NCBI GenBank assembly: GCA_020152595.1
Contig: JAIGNY010001241.1
Span: 5,001-69,000, forward strand
Direction: 5' to 3'
From: Chiridota heheva
Taxonomy: Eukaryota > Echinodermata > Holothuroidea > Apodida > Chiridotidae
DNA length: 64,000 nucleotides
Part shown: piece by piece, positions 11,946 to 23,500 of the stretch
How the letters are laid out: every line of letters begins with the position of its first letter
How positions within the stretch are numbered: the first letter of the stretch is position 1
The notes under the pieces: model-generated
The model's input: only the letters and a program-made list of their open reading frames with translations
Database searches by the model: none
Told to the model about the DNA's origin: nothing
Translations under genes and position numbers: made by a program

Positions 11946-12059
11946 TGTAAAGCAATGAAAATTTTTTGAAAAAAAAGAACAAATTAAACAGCAACATTGT
12001 CATTTTCTCGAAAACACTCTTTAGATTTACTGACACTGCATAAATATTTGCCGCAAATT

Positions 12060-12770
12060 GAGCAAAACCTCACTGTAGGTTCTGCCTATGAACCAATTTC
12101 CCCATCATACTGTAGCTTCAACAAATAATGACCCCTTCATGACCAAAACCCGATCACGCTCAGGTCGCCGTCTCTCCATCTCCTCAACAAAACCTGGCAA
12201 AACTCCTGGAATCACAAAACCAGTAACAAACTTTACACCATCAAACACAAAGTTGGGACAATCACCCCTCTGCACAGTTGCAACCGGAGGGAAGACGTCG
12301 TTGTCATTGCATCCGCCTCGGCCACTCCTCTCTTACTCACTCCCATCTCTTATCCGGCTGCACTGCCCCTCTCTGGCCCCACTTGCAACACCGATAGATC
12401 TCTCCATCAAACATATTTTCTTAACCTGTTCCCTATGCCAGAACTCCAGATCTCTTCTCTCCTCACTCTCCTCAATCTTAGACCATTTGAAAACAATTCT
12501 TCCTCAAACATCATCAACTCCTCCGCAACAACAACCTCTTCCACTACATATAATCTCCTCCCCTCCTCCCTTTCTACACCTAACCTTACACACCCCTTTC
12601 TTTTCACCTAAATATTTCTCCTACATTCAGCCTTTCCCCTTTATCTCCCTTACAAACCTTCCATCTCCTCACTATCCTAACTCTTACACCATTATTTATT
12701 AACACCCTCTTGGCACATTTGACTCTGACTGTCGCGGTTCCGTTAAACATCAACAAACCAAACAAAACCT
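12060..12770 (+). mobile_element. LINE 3' end, frameshifted
   Basis: 12290-12440 is nucleotide-level homologous to the better-preserved copy at 53050-53170. It carries the LTHSHLFSG and [16 protein letters not shown] tail region, but frameshifts break it here. The 3' tail contains cttggcacatttgactctga, then gttaaacatcaa, as in the other copy. Confidence 0.65.
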
Positions 12771-14321
12771 GGTCATGCTGTCCAGCCACTCCATTTTATT
12801 TCACTGAACTCTCCCAAGTCAGGGGTGTCAGAATAGTTTTAAAGTTGCAGACCTTCAGTTTTGCATTAGGGGTGCTCCACCCCTGCCTGCCCTTTTTAAT
12901 AAGCACTCTACATTTTGTTAACAGAAACATAATTATGAGAACCATTTTGCCTTCTTTTCATGCTGATTTTATGTACCCAATATAAACAGAAGCAGGGACA
13001 CTACTTTTTGTATTGATCAATTCTTTATTTACATTGCCCCCAAAGTACCTTTGATACCTTTTGGTCGGTGACACCTTGCCCCTTTCTGGATCAATCTAGG
13101 AGTTTGAATTGGGGGGAGAGGTCAAAAAAGATTGTTACCATGTGAGTGAAAATGTTACCCCTCCCTTACCATCCGCCCTGTTCCTCCCCTACCCCACCGC
13201 TTCCTGGAGTGCTTAGGACAGTATATATTTTAGCCTGCAAAATGTTAAAATCTGGCTTGATTTTTTTTTTCTTTGTTTATGACAGTGTTTTCTCCTACTT
13301 ATTCTAAAATATAAATTAAAATTGTCACAAACATGGTCATAGATTCTGGGGTGATGTGGAGTTAATATAATCCTCAAGTTTTGCTGTACCTCTAATACAT
13401 TACATTTTTGTATACAGTACTTTCAATTCAAATAAGTCCGTCCCAATGTTTTGGACAGATTTATACCACTGGACGAACAAAAAAATTCTTATGCAAGCAA
13501 AAGTCATTGCCATCTATTGCCTATATCCAAGGTTAAATTATCCTCATTATGAAAGCTAATATATTTACATGTACAGTAAAGGTACCCTGCAAAATTTTAA
13601 TTGTACTTAATATTGCCATTTTATATACCTCGACAGGAGAACTTTTTGTAAACAACCTATTTGCTTAACAAAGCTTTGCTGGATATTTCAGGTTCAGTAT
13701 TGTGCAGAAGGAGATTTTGAAAGACGGAAGGCTGTCACACAATGAGCTCAGTTTATTGTAGGTCATTGCTGAAGCATGACAGTATTAGGTTACTTGATCA
13801 AGGGTATGTATAAGTGTTTGATTGGTCTTTTCTTGTTTTGCCGCTTAAAATTTGTAATGGGGAAGGAATGATTCACAAGCATTTTATAGGAATGGATCTG
13901 GAGTTTATAATTGTTGAAGAATAGAATGAGAGTAGGAGCAAATATGAAGGTTTTATGAATTTAGGATGGAAATTAACATCCATTGTTTGAAGGATATTAG
14001 TTAAGTGGCCAAGCTGGTGTATCTTGTAAAGACCATTTTTGCCATGATTTATCTGAATACGACTAGTGTTACACAATTTATAATTATTTGTGTATGTGTG
14101 TGTGTGGGGGGCGGCGGGAAGAGAGGGGGAATGTTCCTTTATGTGTTTTGTGTTCTGTAGGCCACACGTTTATAAGTTACTCTTACCTTCCTGTGTGGCG
14201 CTCCTAAGCCATTTTTGTAATTAATGATTGTATATATCAATATCTTTGTTTCATTGTATGTATCATTTTGTATACAAGTATATATCTGTACTCTGCATCA
14301 AAGTGTGCTTGAATATGTTTG

Positions 14322-14412
<91 letters not shown>
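14322..14412 (+). repeat. (AATC)n microsatellite, about 23 copies
   Basis: An uninterrupted tetranucleotide run follows a tgtatcattttgtatac-type AT-rich stretch. This resembles the 3' end of CR1/L2-type LINEs, which often end in short tandem repeats. No LINE ORF is recognisable upstream. Confidence 0.9.
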
Positions 14413-14413
<1 letters not shown>

Positions 14414-14957
14414 TATGAAGGAGGACATTAAAGAGACTTACAGAGTGGTGGTGCAAATAGGATGAATCTTGTTATGTAGATACAAATAATATATGTGAAG
14501 GCAATTGTTTATATGGAATGGTAAGGTGATGTGTGCATATTAAGCAGGTTATTTGTATGGTAGGTTCAATGCAGAATGTTAGACTTTTGCTCACAAAGTT
14601 AGGAATGCTGTACATGTATGTATACATCTTACTGGTGCAGGTATTGGAAGCACTGGACCTTATGGATAAGTATGGTGAGTTCTGTGTTCATTTAAATTAG
14701 CATATTTGCATAACAACTAAAATACTTGTTAATATATCTCTTAAAAGTAGTGAGGATGTGGTCAGATTTTACTAAGGTATATTAGATCAAAAGTGTTGTG
14801 TTCATACAGTATTAATTTTGTTATTTGCATAACAATAGAGTTTTGTGGAACAGGTTTAGCCAGGTCAGATATGTATGTTTGGGGGTTGTGTTTGCATTAT
14901 TAATGAATTACCTAGGTTTATAAAATCGTAAATGTATGGCAGGCGAGACTTACTAAC

Positions 14958-15522
14958 TTAAAGGGTTAGTTTAGTGGTCAAGCATGTCCATCTTATATGA
15001 AAGACGACTTCAAAAGAAAAAAATGAAGAAAGCATTTAAAAATCTTATTCCGTTAAGGAGATATTCAAGTTTAAAGTTTGGTATCATTTCTGTAGAAACG
15101 ACTGAAATCAGACTTGTTGTGATGTCACAGCCTCAGATTCCTCAAAGTCTTTATGTATTTTAAAGAAAGCTTATTACAAATTTTCACTATTTAAATCATT
15201 TTCCCTCAAATTTTCTTCAGTTATGTTATAAATACCCTTCCTATATTTAGTTTTACTACTTTTTTGACATATCCCATGGTTTTTAAGCCACAAAATGGCA
15301 GGACAAAATATGATAGAATACATAAAGACTTTGAGGAATGTGAGGCTATGACATCACAACTAGTCTGATTTCAGTCGTTTCTACACAAATTATACCAAAC
15401 TTTAAACTTAAATATCTCCTTAATGGAATAATATTTTTGAATGCTCCCTTCACCATTTTGTTTCTTTTGAAGTCCTCTTTCATATAAGATGGACATGCTT
15501 GACCACTGAACTAATCCTTTAA
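14958..15522. mobile_element. TTAA-flanked fold-back element, 557 bp
   Basis: Two arms of about 190 bp (14962 onwards and ending 15518) are inverted copies of each other. They read agggttagtttagtggtcaa on the left and end ccactgaactaatcct on the right. TTAA lies at both outer borders (14958-14961, 15519-15522), as in TTAA-specific (piggyBac-type) insertions. There is no ORF. Half copies lie at 19192-19380 (two), 38911-40281 (interrupted), 57970-58440 and 62634-62745. Confidence 0.7.
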
Positions 15523-15827
15523 AATTTGTAGTTTCATAAACAATTCAGATATGAAAGACTTGATGATATACTAATTATAACTAATCTGCATTTTGATTGC
15601 GCCCTCAATTTTTTATTAAGTGAAGTGGATTATTTGACAGATGTTTACCTGTGTTACCTGCATCACTTGCAATTTATTCACATATTTATCTCTCTAACAT
15701 CGTTAAACAATTGTAAAGCCCTCTTCAAAAAAGAACCAGCAAAAGTAACTTTGGGTTTCTACTGGTAGACAAGTAACGAACATTCTGCCACAATGTGTGA
15801 TAAAATAAAACTTGTGTAGCTTTTCAG

Positions 15828-15928
15828 ATAGTATCATCGTGTGCTTATATTGCCCAATTAATTGTGCTTTCAAGGATAAAATAATCGTGTGCTTATATTG
15901 CCCAAATGACTGTGCTTTCAAGGATAAT
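15828..15928 (+). repeat. Two-copy tandem of about 50 bp
   Basis: The unit tcgtgtgcttatattgccca, followed by tgtgctttcaaggata, occurs twice head to tail just upstream of the ORF at 15993. Confidence 0.75.
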
Positions 15929-15992
15929 ATAAATGTAACTGAAAATTGCCGCAGCCGTGATAGTAATGTGACTTGGTCGTTTCGCAAACATA

Positions 15993-16202
15993 ATGAGAGG
16001 AAGAAGTTTAAGAAGTACCATTAACTCGGTGTCTCGTGACATGGACATTCCGAAAAGTCCACCAGTTATAAAAAATGGAATTGTGAAGATCCTACTTTGG
16101 CTGCTTCTCACAACGCTCTTTCTGCTATTGATCACCAAAGCATATATGTTACGGAATATTTACATAGGCTATAGCCTTTGGGATATAAGGAGAGGATGGT
16201 AG
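15993..16202 (+). CDS. Unassigned ORF with one membrane segment
   Basis: The 69-residue ORF starts MRGRSLRSTINSVSRDMDIP. It continues KSPPVIKNGIVK into a hydrophobic run ILLWLLLTTLFLLLITKAY, then ends RNIYIGYSLWDIRRGW. A basic N-terminus followed by one helix is the layout of type II membrane enzymes such as sulfotransferases, and first exons of such genes look like this. No downstream exon or clear donor was found before the stop. It lies in the putative first intron of the ABCG2-like gene. No family assignment; chance is quite possible. Confidence 0.22.
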   Translation: MRGRSLRSTINSVSRDMDIPKSPPVIKNGIVKILLWLLLTTLFLLLITKAYMLRNIYIGYSLWDIRRGW

Positions 16203-16852
16203 TTGGCGGGGACAGTTTGGGGGAGTGGTTTGTTAAAGTTGAGGGTGGGGACGAACAAGGATGTATTGAAACTAACAGAGGAAATGAAAAGGTAAGATAA
16301 AAATTGTTATCTTCAGAGAACATTGTGATGCTTTTATGATTCTTAGTTATTTTTACTGATATTTCAAATTTGCTTTTTTAGCTTTTTGCCAAAGATTTTA
16401 TCTTTTGGCAGCAAGGTTTGAACCAAAGCAATGTATCTACTGACTATACTCAGGAGTTGCCATTCTAAAATGGCAACTCCCTGCTATACTGACCTTCAGG
16501 GGATTGTAGGGGGTTTGGATGCCCTCCATTTTGGAAATACGATTCTCGAACCTCCTTCCTTGATCTTCACCATTTGAACAGTAGACATTAAAAGTCATGG
16601 TAAGAGTCAGGTTAAACCGGCTCACTTTTTTTTCAACACTGGCTAGCCCCTTCTTGCCTCAGTAAGTGATTTTTAGGTTATTTATTAAATATGGTAAAGA
16701 ACTGATTGTAGTTTGCAATGAGTATCCATATTATCTGTGGTGACAGAAATGGTAAGGCAGTTGGTACCTGGTGGTGTGGGGCCATGCATGCAGTAAAGTA
16801 GTGGACAGCCAGAAGAAACAAGTTGTTACAGTATGGTACCTTCTCTTAATCA

Positions 16853-17160
16853 GTGGCATAGCTTAAGGGGGCAGGCGGGAAAAAATTCAGAAAAAATTAC
16901 ACAACATAAAAATCAGTATGTTGAATTGTTTGGTAATCCTGATGAAAGCCATCTTGGGAAAATGATTGCAATATTTCTGAATACCGAATCTTTAAGTTAG
17001 GCCTATTTAGCAGTTTAAAATGAGCAAATTTGCAACTTATTCCTTAAAGGGTTTTCCTCAAAATATCTTACTTTTTCCTCAAAAGTTTTAAGGGTTTTCC
17101 TCAAAATATCTGAAGTATTTTATCAAAATTCCCAAAGTTTTTCCTCAAAGTAGTTTTTCT
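16853..17160 (+). repeat. Related copy of the 4087-4633 element
   Basis: It begins cagtggcatagcttaagg and contains tggtaatcctgatgaaa and degenerate ttttcctcaaaatatc units as in the first copy. It ends about 235 bp before the exon at 17395. No matching right end is visible. Confidence 0.5.
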
Positions 17161-17394
17161 TTTATCTGCTGCAGTTGAACTGAACTAGATAAACAACTTT
17201 TTCTTATCGATTGAAAGCGAAAGATCAAGTTTAGAAAAGCACTTCCTATACATGAAAAGGGTGAGCGCACCCTTTCCCTTACCAAAAATTGTAGGCCTCT
17301 CCCGAGTTCTAATTTGTGATTTCTGGCACTGACACCCACACGCTCCTTCGCTAGAAATGATTTTCTCATATTTTTGTTTCTATTTCTGTTGTAG

Positions 17395-17531
17395 ATTCCA
17401 CTGAAGTCCCCATTAGACCCGAATATGAAGAGTGAGACTGGACCAACAGTTTCCTTCCATGATATCAATTACATCGTAAACGATAAGGTGGAGAAGAAAA
17501 AAGTCCAGAAATATGTCTTGAAAGATGTAAC
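17395..17531 (+). CDS. ABCG2: ABCG2-like exon: N-terminus and start of the nucleotide-binding domain
   Basis: The acceptor is a pyrimidine tract ending ttgtag, and the donor is gtaagt at 17532. It encodes [16 protein letters not shown], then [11 protein letters not shown] and [13 protein letters not shown]. The block VSFHDINY matches the LSFHNICY block of human ABCG2 at the start of its ATPase domain. It enters in phase 0 and ends after two bases of a Thr codon. The ATG at 17425 is an alternative start if there is no upstream coding exon. Confidence 0.85.
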
Positions 17532-20500
17532 GTAAGTCTGTTATGTTCATTCTTTACTGATTTCTTTATAGAAATATCCATGGGTGTAGCCAGTGGGGTC
17601 AACTGGGTCATTTGACCCCTCCCCCACTAACGGCTCCCTAGAAGGTAAAGGTCCAGAAAAGTTGCTAAAAGGTCCAGAAATGTTGTTAAAACGTTTATAA
17701 ATTTTGCGAAAAAGGTCCAGACATTTGACTAAATGGTCCAGAAATTTGGCTTATTTAGGCCCAGTAATTTTGCCTTAGATTTCCAGTTTTTTGCTAAAAG
17801 GTCCAGAATTTTTGCATAAAAGGTCCAGACATTTTAAAAATGGTCCAGAAATTTTGCTAATTTAGGCCCAAAAATTTGCTTTAAATTTCCAGATATTTTG
17901 CTAAAAGGTCAAGATATTTTGCTTAAAGGTCCAGATATTTTGCTAAAAGGTCCAGAAATTTTCTATAAAAGGTCCAGACATTTGATAAATGGTCTAGAAA
18001 TTTTGCTAATTTAGGCCCAGAAATGTTGCCTTAAATTTACAGATATTTTGCTAAAAGGTCAAGATATTTTGCTTAAAGGTCCAGATATTTTGCTAAAATT
18101 GTCCAGAAATTTTGCTAAAACTTCCAGAAAATTGCTAAAAGATCCAAAATTTTAGGCAATAACCTTTCTTTCTTTTGCTCTTCAGTACAATTTAGCCAAC
18201 AAATTAGCCTATTTTGACACAATTTTGTAATTTTGTTTAAAATGTTTTTCAATAGGCCCATGGAACCAACCTTTAACCAACAATTGATTTATTGTTTGTC
18301 AAATAAATATTTCATTGTAGGGTCATGTTCTTTTGGTAATCTATGATTTTTGAAATGTTATAATTTGCTTTGAAAAGATAATTACCTGGCAATTGTTAAC
18401 TTAGCATGACTTAGCACTTAGCAAGTCTCAGGCGATGTGCACGTATGTTCAGCGTACATTGCCACAGTGGGATTTTAGTTTAAAGCGCTGCGCACGCAGG
18501 CATAACTATGAATATTCATAACGTATAGCAATAATAGCTAATTAGTTGTTTGCATTCATTGCTGCATTAGCTGAGTACAAATTTCCCTGAAATATGTCTC
18601 AATTCCACGGAAAAGGGAATAAATTTGAAAATTAACCGTATTGCGAATAAGAAAAAGTATATTCTACATTTCAGACCCATTTAAATATGATTTTAAGTGA
18701 ACTAAGTGCCTTTTCTCTCACTCACAATTAGGCATGCGGATTTCAGTGCTACAATCGCGAAACACCCGATTTGGAGCACTTTGAAAACCCCAAAATATTG
18801 TTCATTTTATTATATAATTTCGCAGTTTTCCGAAAACGATCAACATTTGTTATAAACTAAGACATACTTTCTCTGCAAAATATAGCAAATGCCGCATGAA
18901 TTAGATTGCCAGAATATGGCAGGGTCTTGTAAACAAGCATAATTTTATGCATATAGCACTTAAAAAGTATCGCAATGGGTACTATATCAGTAATGTTGCA
19001 TAGGAACGACACAACAATCCTAGATTGTTGCCTCTTTCTTATAATTGATGACAAAACTTGGTCAAGAAATTCTTCAAACTTGCAAGATTATTCCCTTTTA
19101 AATTTTTTCCCTGCACAAAATGACTTAAAAAGTTTTTGTCAGACTGAGAAACAAAAATTTGAAACATTTTTTTGAAGACCACAAAGGGCTTATTAAAGGA
19201 TTAGTTCAGGGGTCAAGCAAGTTCATCTTATATGAAAGAGGACTTCAAAAGAAACAAAATGGTGATGAAAGTGTTCAAAACTCTTATTCCATTTAAGGAG
19301 ATATTAAAGGATTAGTTCATGGGTCAAGAAAGTTCATCTTATATGAAAAAGAACTTTAAGAGAAACAAAATGGTGGAAAGTTTTGGAAATTTGTTCTGGA
19401 AGGAATAGATTTCTAAGGAATTTTCTACGAAATTATTATGAGTTTCATGTCCAGGTATAAGAGTCCTCCTGGAAAAGAAACAAAAATCAACAGAATTGGA
19501 GGTTTTTCCTATGCATCATAACACTATTAGTAACTTTATGGTTGCAATTTGTAGTATCACAGGGGATGAACATTTTAGTATGAATGGAAATTATAAAGGT
19601 CAAAATCAAAAATAAATTGCCAAGATATGCATCATCCAAACACATTTGAATAGGAGTTTCAGCAAAAGTATCTAGAAGATTTGCTAATGTTTTAGTTTGA
19701 AATGATAAAATGATCTAAAGTGAAGGGAGTGGCATAAGCATATTTGTTCACATAAAATAATTTTTGGAGTGAACCGAAGTAGGACGCATACTTTTGTAGC
19801 ATGAGATTTATTTGTGTCCCTCCTCCTTGGGATCATTGACCACCCCCGGTATGATATATCATAATTTACTAATTGTATTTATGCATTATCACCAAACTAT
19901 TAGAGTCGGGCCCTTTTTGCACACTGGTAATGTGCAACGGTTAGTAGCCCGCAAACGTTTTCAGGGATAATGGTAAGTTACAAACACAAAGAGGGAGGGT
20001 GGAATCACTTTACATGCACCATAAGTACTGTATACCCTAATGCATTCTACTGCACATTCTGCTGGATGATAATTACACATTTCAAGCCATAGTGCCGACT
20101 TGCTGCCCCACATGCTTTATGCATAGAAGTGACCTGATTTACACAACCAATTTAGTTATTCATACAAGTCCCTGTTCTAAAACTGAGTTTTCTAGCTCTC
20201 AGATGCAGCTCTCTCTTTCTCATCATCATGAGATTCCATTTGTAATGAACTTTCTTCTGATCAGTCATAGAATGAAACAGAGCAAAACTAGATTTAAGAG
20301 CAAGCAAAACTCAAAAGTTATGATACTAAGCCAAATTGACAAAGTATGCTCGCAATATTCAGTAACAAATCACTAAAGGCACATAAAATTTAAGGACATT
20401 TAAGTACAACATTAACATAAACAAAATGTTGTAGCAAGTCCTGCAGTGGTTAATCAGCTTCACTTTGTCTTTAAGTGGATTCCAGGAGGAGCTTACTTAT

Positions 20501-23500
20501 CATGGTGCCAGCCCACTGGTCCGAAGTCCCAATAGTCGGAAGGTTCAGTAGTCCGAAAGAAAAGGCCCACTAGTCCGAAAGTCCAATAGGCTGAAGGCTC
20601 ACTAGTCTGAAGGCTCACTAGTCTGAAGGTTCACTAGTCTGAAGGTTTACTAGTGTGAAGGTTTACTAGTCCAAAGGCTGAATAGTCTGAAGGCCCGATA
20701 GTCTGAAGGCCCGATAGTGTAAAGGCCCAATAGTCCAAAGGCCCAATAGTCGGTAGGTTCAATAGTTCGAAGGTATACCCTAACCCTAACCTTTGACTTA
20801 TTGGGCCTTCGGACTAGTAAACCTTCAAACTAGTGGGCCTTTTCTTTCTGACTATTGAACCTTTGGACTAGTGGGCAATTCTACCCTCGTCTAATCTGTT
20901 TGACATCAAGAGATATGAAGATAATTTGGTATGAACCAGCTAGTGTTGGAACCCATGACATTCGCATGGGAAGTGCTCTATCAACCAATCAGGATCATCA
21001 AACCAAGTTAATTGTTTTATGTACATACAGTAGGCGTCACCAGAGAATATAAAAGGGGGGTCGAATCACCAAATGAGGGTGTCCTACTTTACTTTTTTAC
21101 AAAGCGCAATGTGCGAGATAATCGGCGTGGGGTCCAGGGGCCTGTGCAATTTTAGTCATTATGAGGGCTTAAAAGTGGATGGAATTTGACATGTTTTTAT
21201 GTATCCTTGCATGCTATTTTCTACACACCTGGGGTATGTGTACCTGAAAGTCTGTGGGAGTGGTGCTACAGCATTCAATGGTGTATGTGTAACTGAGAGT
21301 CCGTGGGAGTGGTGCATTCAAAGGATTGCACCATTTCAGGAAGTTTTTTGTGCCACACATCTTATTTCTATGCTTTCTGTAAATATAGTATAATTTCTGG
21401 TAGGAACCAGACCTATATACCAGGGCATATATTTCATAGCCTTGGTTACTAACATATAGGTACAATCAGGAGGGTTGAGGGGCGGGTAGTCCAGGGACTC
21501 ATTTTAGAGCTAAAACTGTGCACAGTACATCATACCATCATTGCATCTACGTAATTTGTTGATGTAATAACGTAGAAATACGTCAATTTTTGGGATAGGC
21601 CTACTTCATAACCTCTTGAAGGAATATTTTCTGATATGCGACCCACCCTCTTTGGTGACGCATGTGATTTATTAGAACACCTTTAAAAACATAACATTAA
21701 GATTTAGTTGAACGAAAAAAGGGGGTCGTTTGCACGGGTTAAAGACCCAACTTGTTGTCATTAGTTCTTCAAATTAGATCTGGGCAATCACAAAGAATTA
21801 GAATAAAGGATGACAGAATGGATAACGCAACCCATAATTTGTCACTTTGACTGCCAAAATCAATTAGTATTATAACACCTTTTCTCTCAAAGGTTAGCCA
21901 TTTCCTGCTCTGCCCAGTGCTGGCATTACATTTGGGCATTTTCCCTACAGCGAGATTGCTTTGCCCCCCACGAGATCACTTTGCCCCCATGAGATCTTGT
22001 TGCTTCTCGAGATCAATGTACCCCACGTGACATCATTTTCCCCCTGTGCCCTGTGAGATCACTTTTCCCTTGTGAGATTGCTTTGCCCCAGGAGACAAAA
22101 TTGCCATCCTGTCCTCACCCCAAAACATCAAAACCCTGGTGCCACTCCTGCTCATGTCACCTGTGAAGAAGAGTAAACTGCACAAATCAGTATTTAAGTC
22201 CTGAAATGGATACACAGCATTGGATTAAGATATATTTTGACTGAAGAGAGAGACGGATCACATCAAATTATACTCTGGTAGTACATTTATTTACAAAATC
22301 TTTTTCAAAACATGATTGTTCTTTTTTCAAAAGTACTTTGTGATGGATTAGATACGAATGGTGAACTGTTTGAGTACATGTATTTCGGTTCTCAGATACC
22401 ATTGTGAATGACACACAAGGCATAATAGAGCAGAAAAGAACTTTACAGCTCTTTTCATGAACCATACTAGGTACCCTGGGATATGAAATAGAAAAGTAAT
22501 ATAAGAAAATTGTTGTTTTAAGTCACATACAACATTGTATTTGCATCATCATATGTCTTAGGCTTACTCTTCATGATCCGTTAGGGTTCATCAAGTATTC
22601 TGTTCACAAAGTGTCCATGAAACTGGTAACATATCTACTGATGTTGTCCTAAGGATTGCCGCTGGTGCCTAGAGCTTAAATTGGTAACATATCTACTGAT
22701 GTTGTCCTAAGAATTGCCGCTGGTGCCTAGAACTTAAATTGGTAACATCTACTGATGTTGTCCTAAGAATTGCCGCTGGTGCCTAGAACTTAAATTGGTA
22801 ACATCTACTGATGTTGTCCTAAGAATTGCCGCTGGTGCCTAGAGCTTAAATTGGTAACATCGACTGATGTTGTCCTAAGAATTGCCGCTGGTGCCTAGAG
22901 CTTAAATTGGTAACATCTACTGATGTTGTCCTAAGAATTGCCGCTGGTGCCTAGAGCTTAAATTGGTAACATCTACTGATGTTGTCCTAAGAATTGCCGC
23001 TGGTGCCGAGAGCTTAATTTGGTAACATCTACTGATGTTGTCTTAAGAATTGCCGCTGGTGCCTAGAGCTTAAATTGGTAACATCTACTGATGTTGTCCT
23101 AAGAATTGCCGCTGGTGCCTAGAGCTTAAATTGGTAACATCTACTGATGTTGTCCTAAGAATTGCCGCTGGTGCCTAGAGCTTAAATTGGTAACATCTAC
23201 TGGTGTTGTGCTAAGGATTGCCGCTGGTGCCTAGAACTTAAATGTACATGAAATTCTTTCCTGTAATCATACATTATTATATGAGCCTAGAGGCTAGAGC
23301 ATATCTGACATCATGCATGTGCTATGCAAATGGGTATGTGCAGGCTGTGTGATAATGCAGATACAGCGCAGTCTTCCATGTTGGATATCATTTTGTTGAC
23401 ATGGTGTACCTTGAGAAAATTGGTGAAAGAAGCTTCCACTACGATTGATTGATTCCATCGTTTCATCTGCAAAATGAAAAATGAATTCAGTTTTTGAAAT

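Noticed and set aside
12088..12702. 204-residue ORF as a genuine gene
   Set aside because: It is a C/T-rich decayed LINE 3' end that matches 53050-53530 in another frame; the frame is open because of low complexity.
13873..14076. Minus-strand ORF upstream of the (AATC)n tract as a LINE protein
   Set aside because: The residues show no clear reverse-transcriptase or C-terminal tail pattern, and the orientation is opposite to that implied by the (AATC)n end.
22621..23243. CRISPR array
   Set aside because: The units are contiguous without unique spacers, and the genome is eukaryotic.
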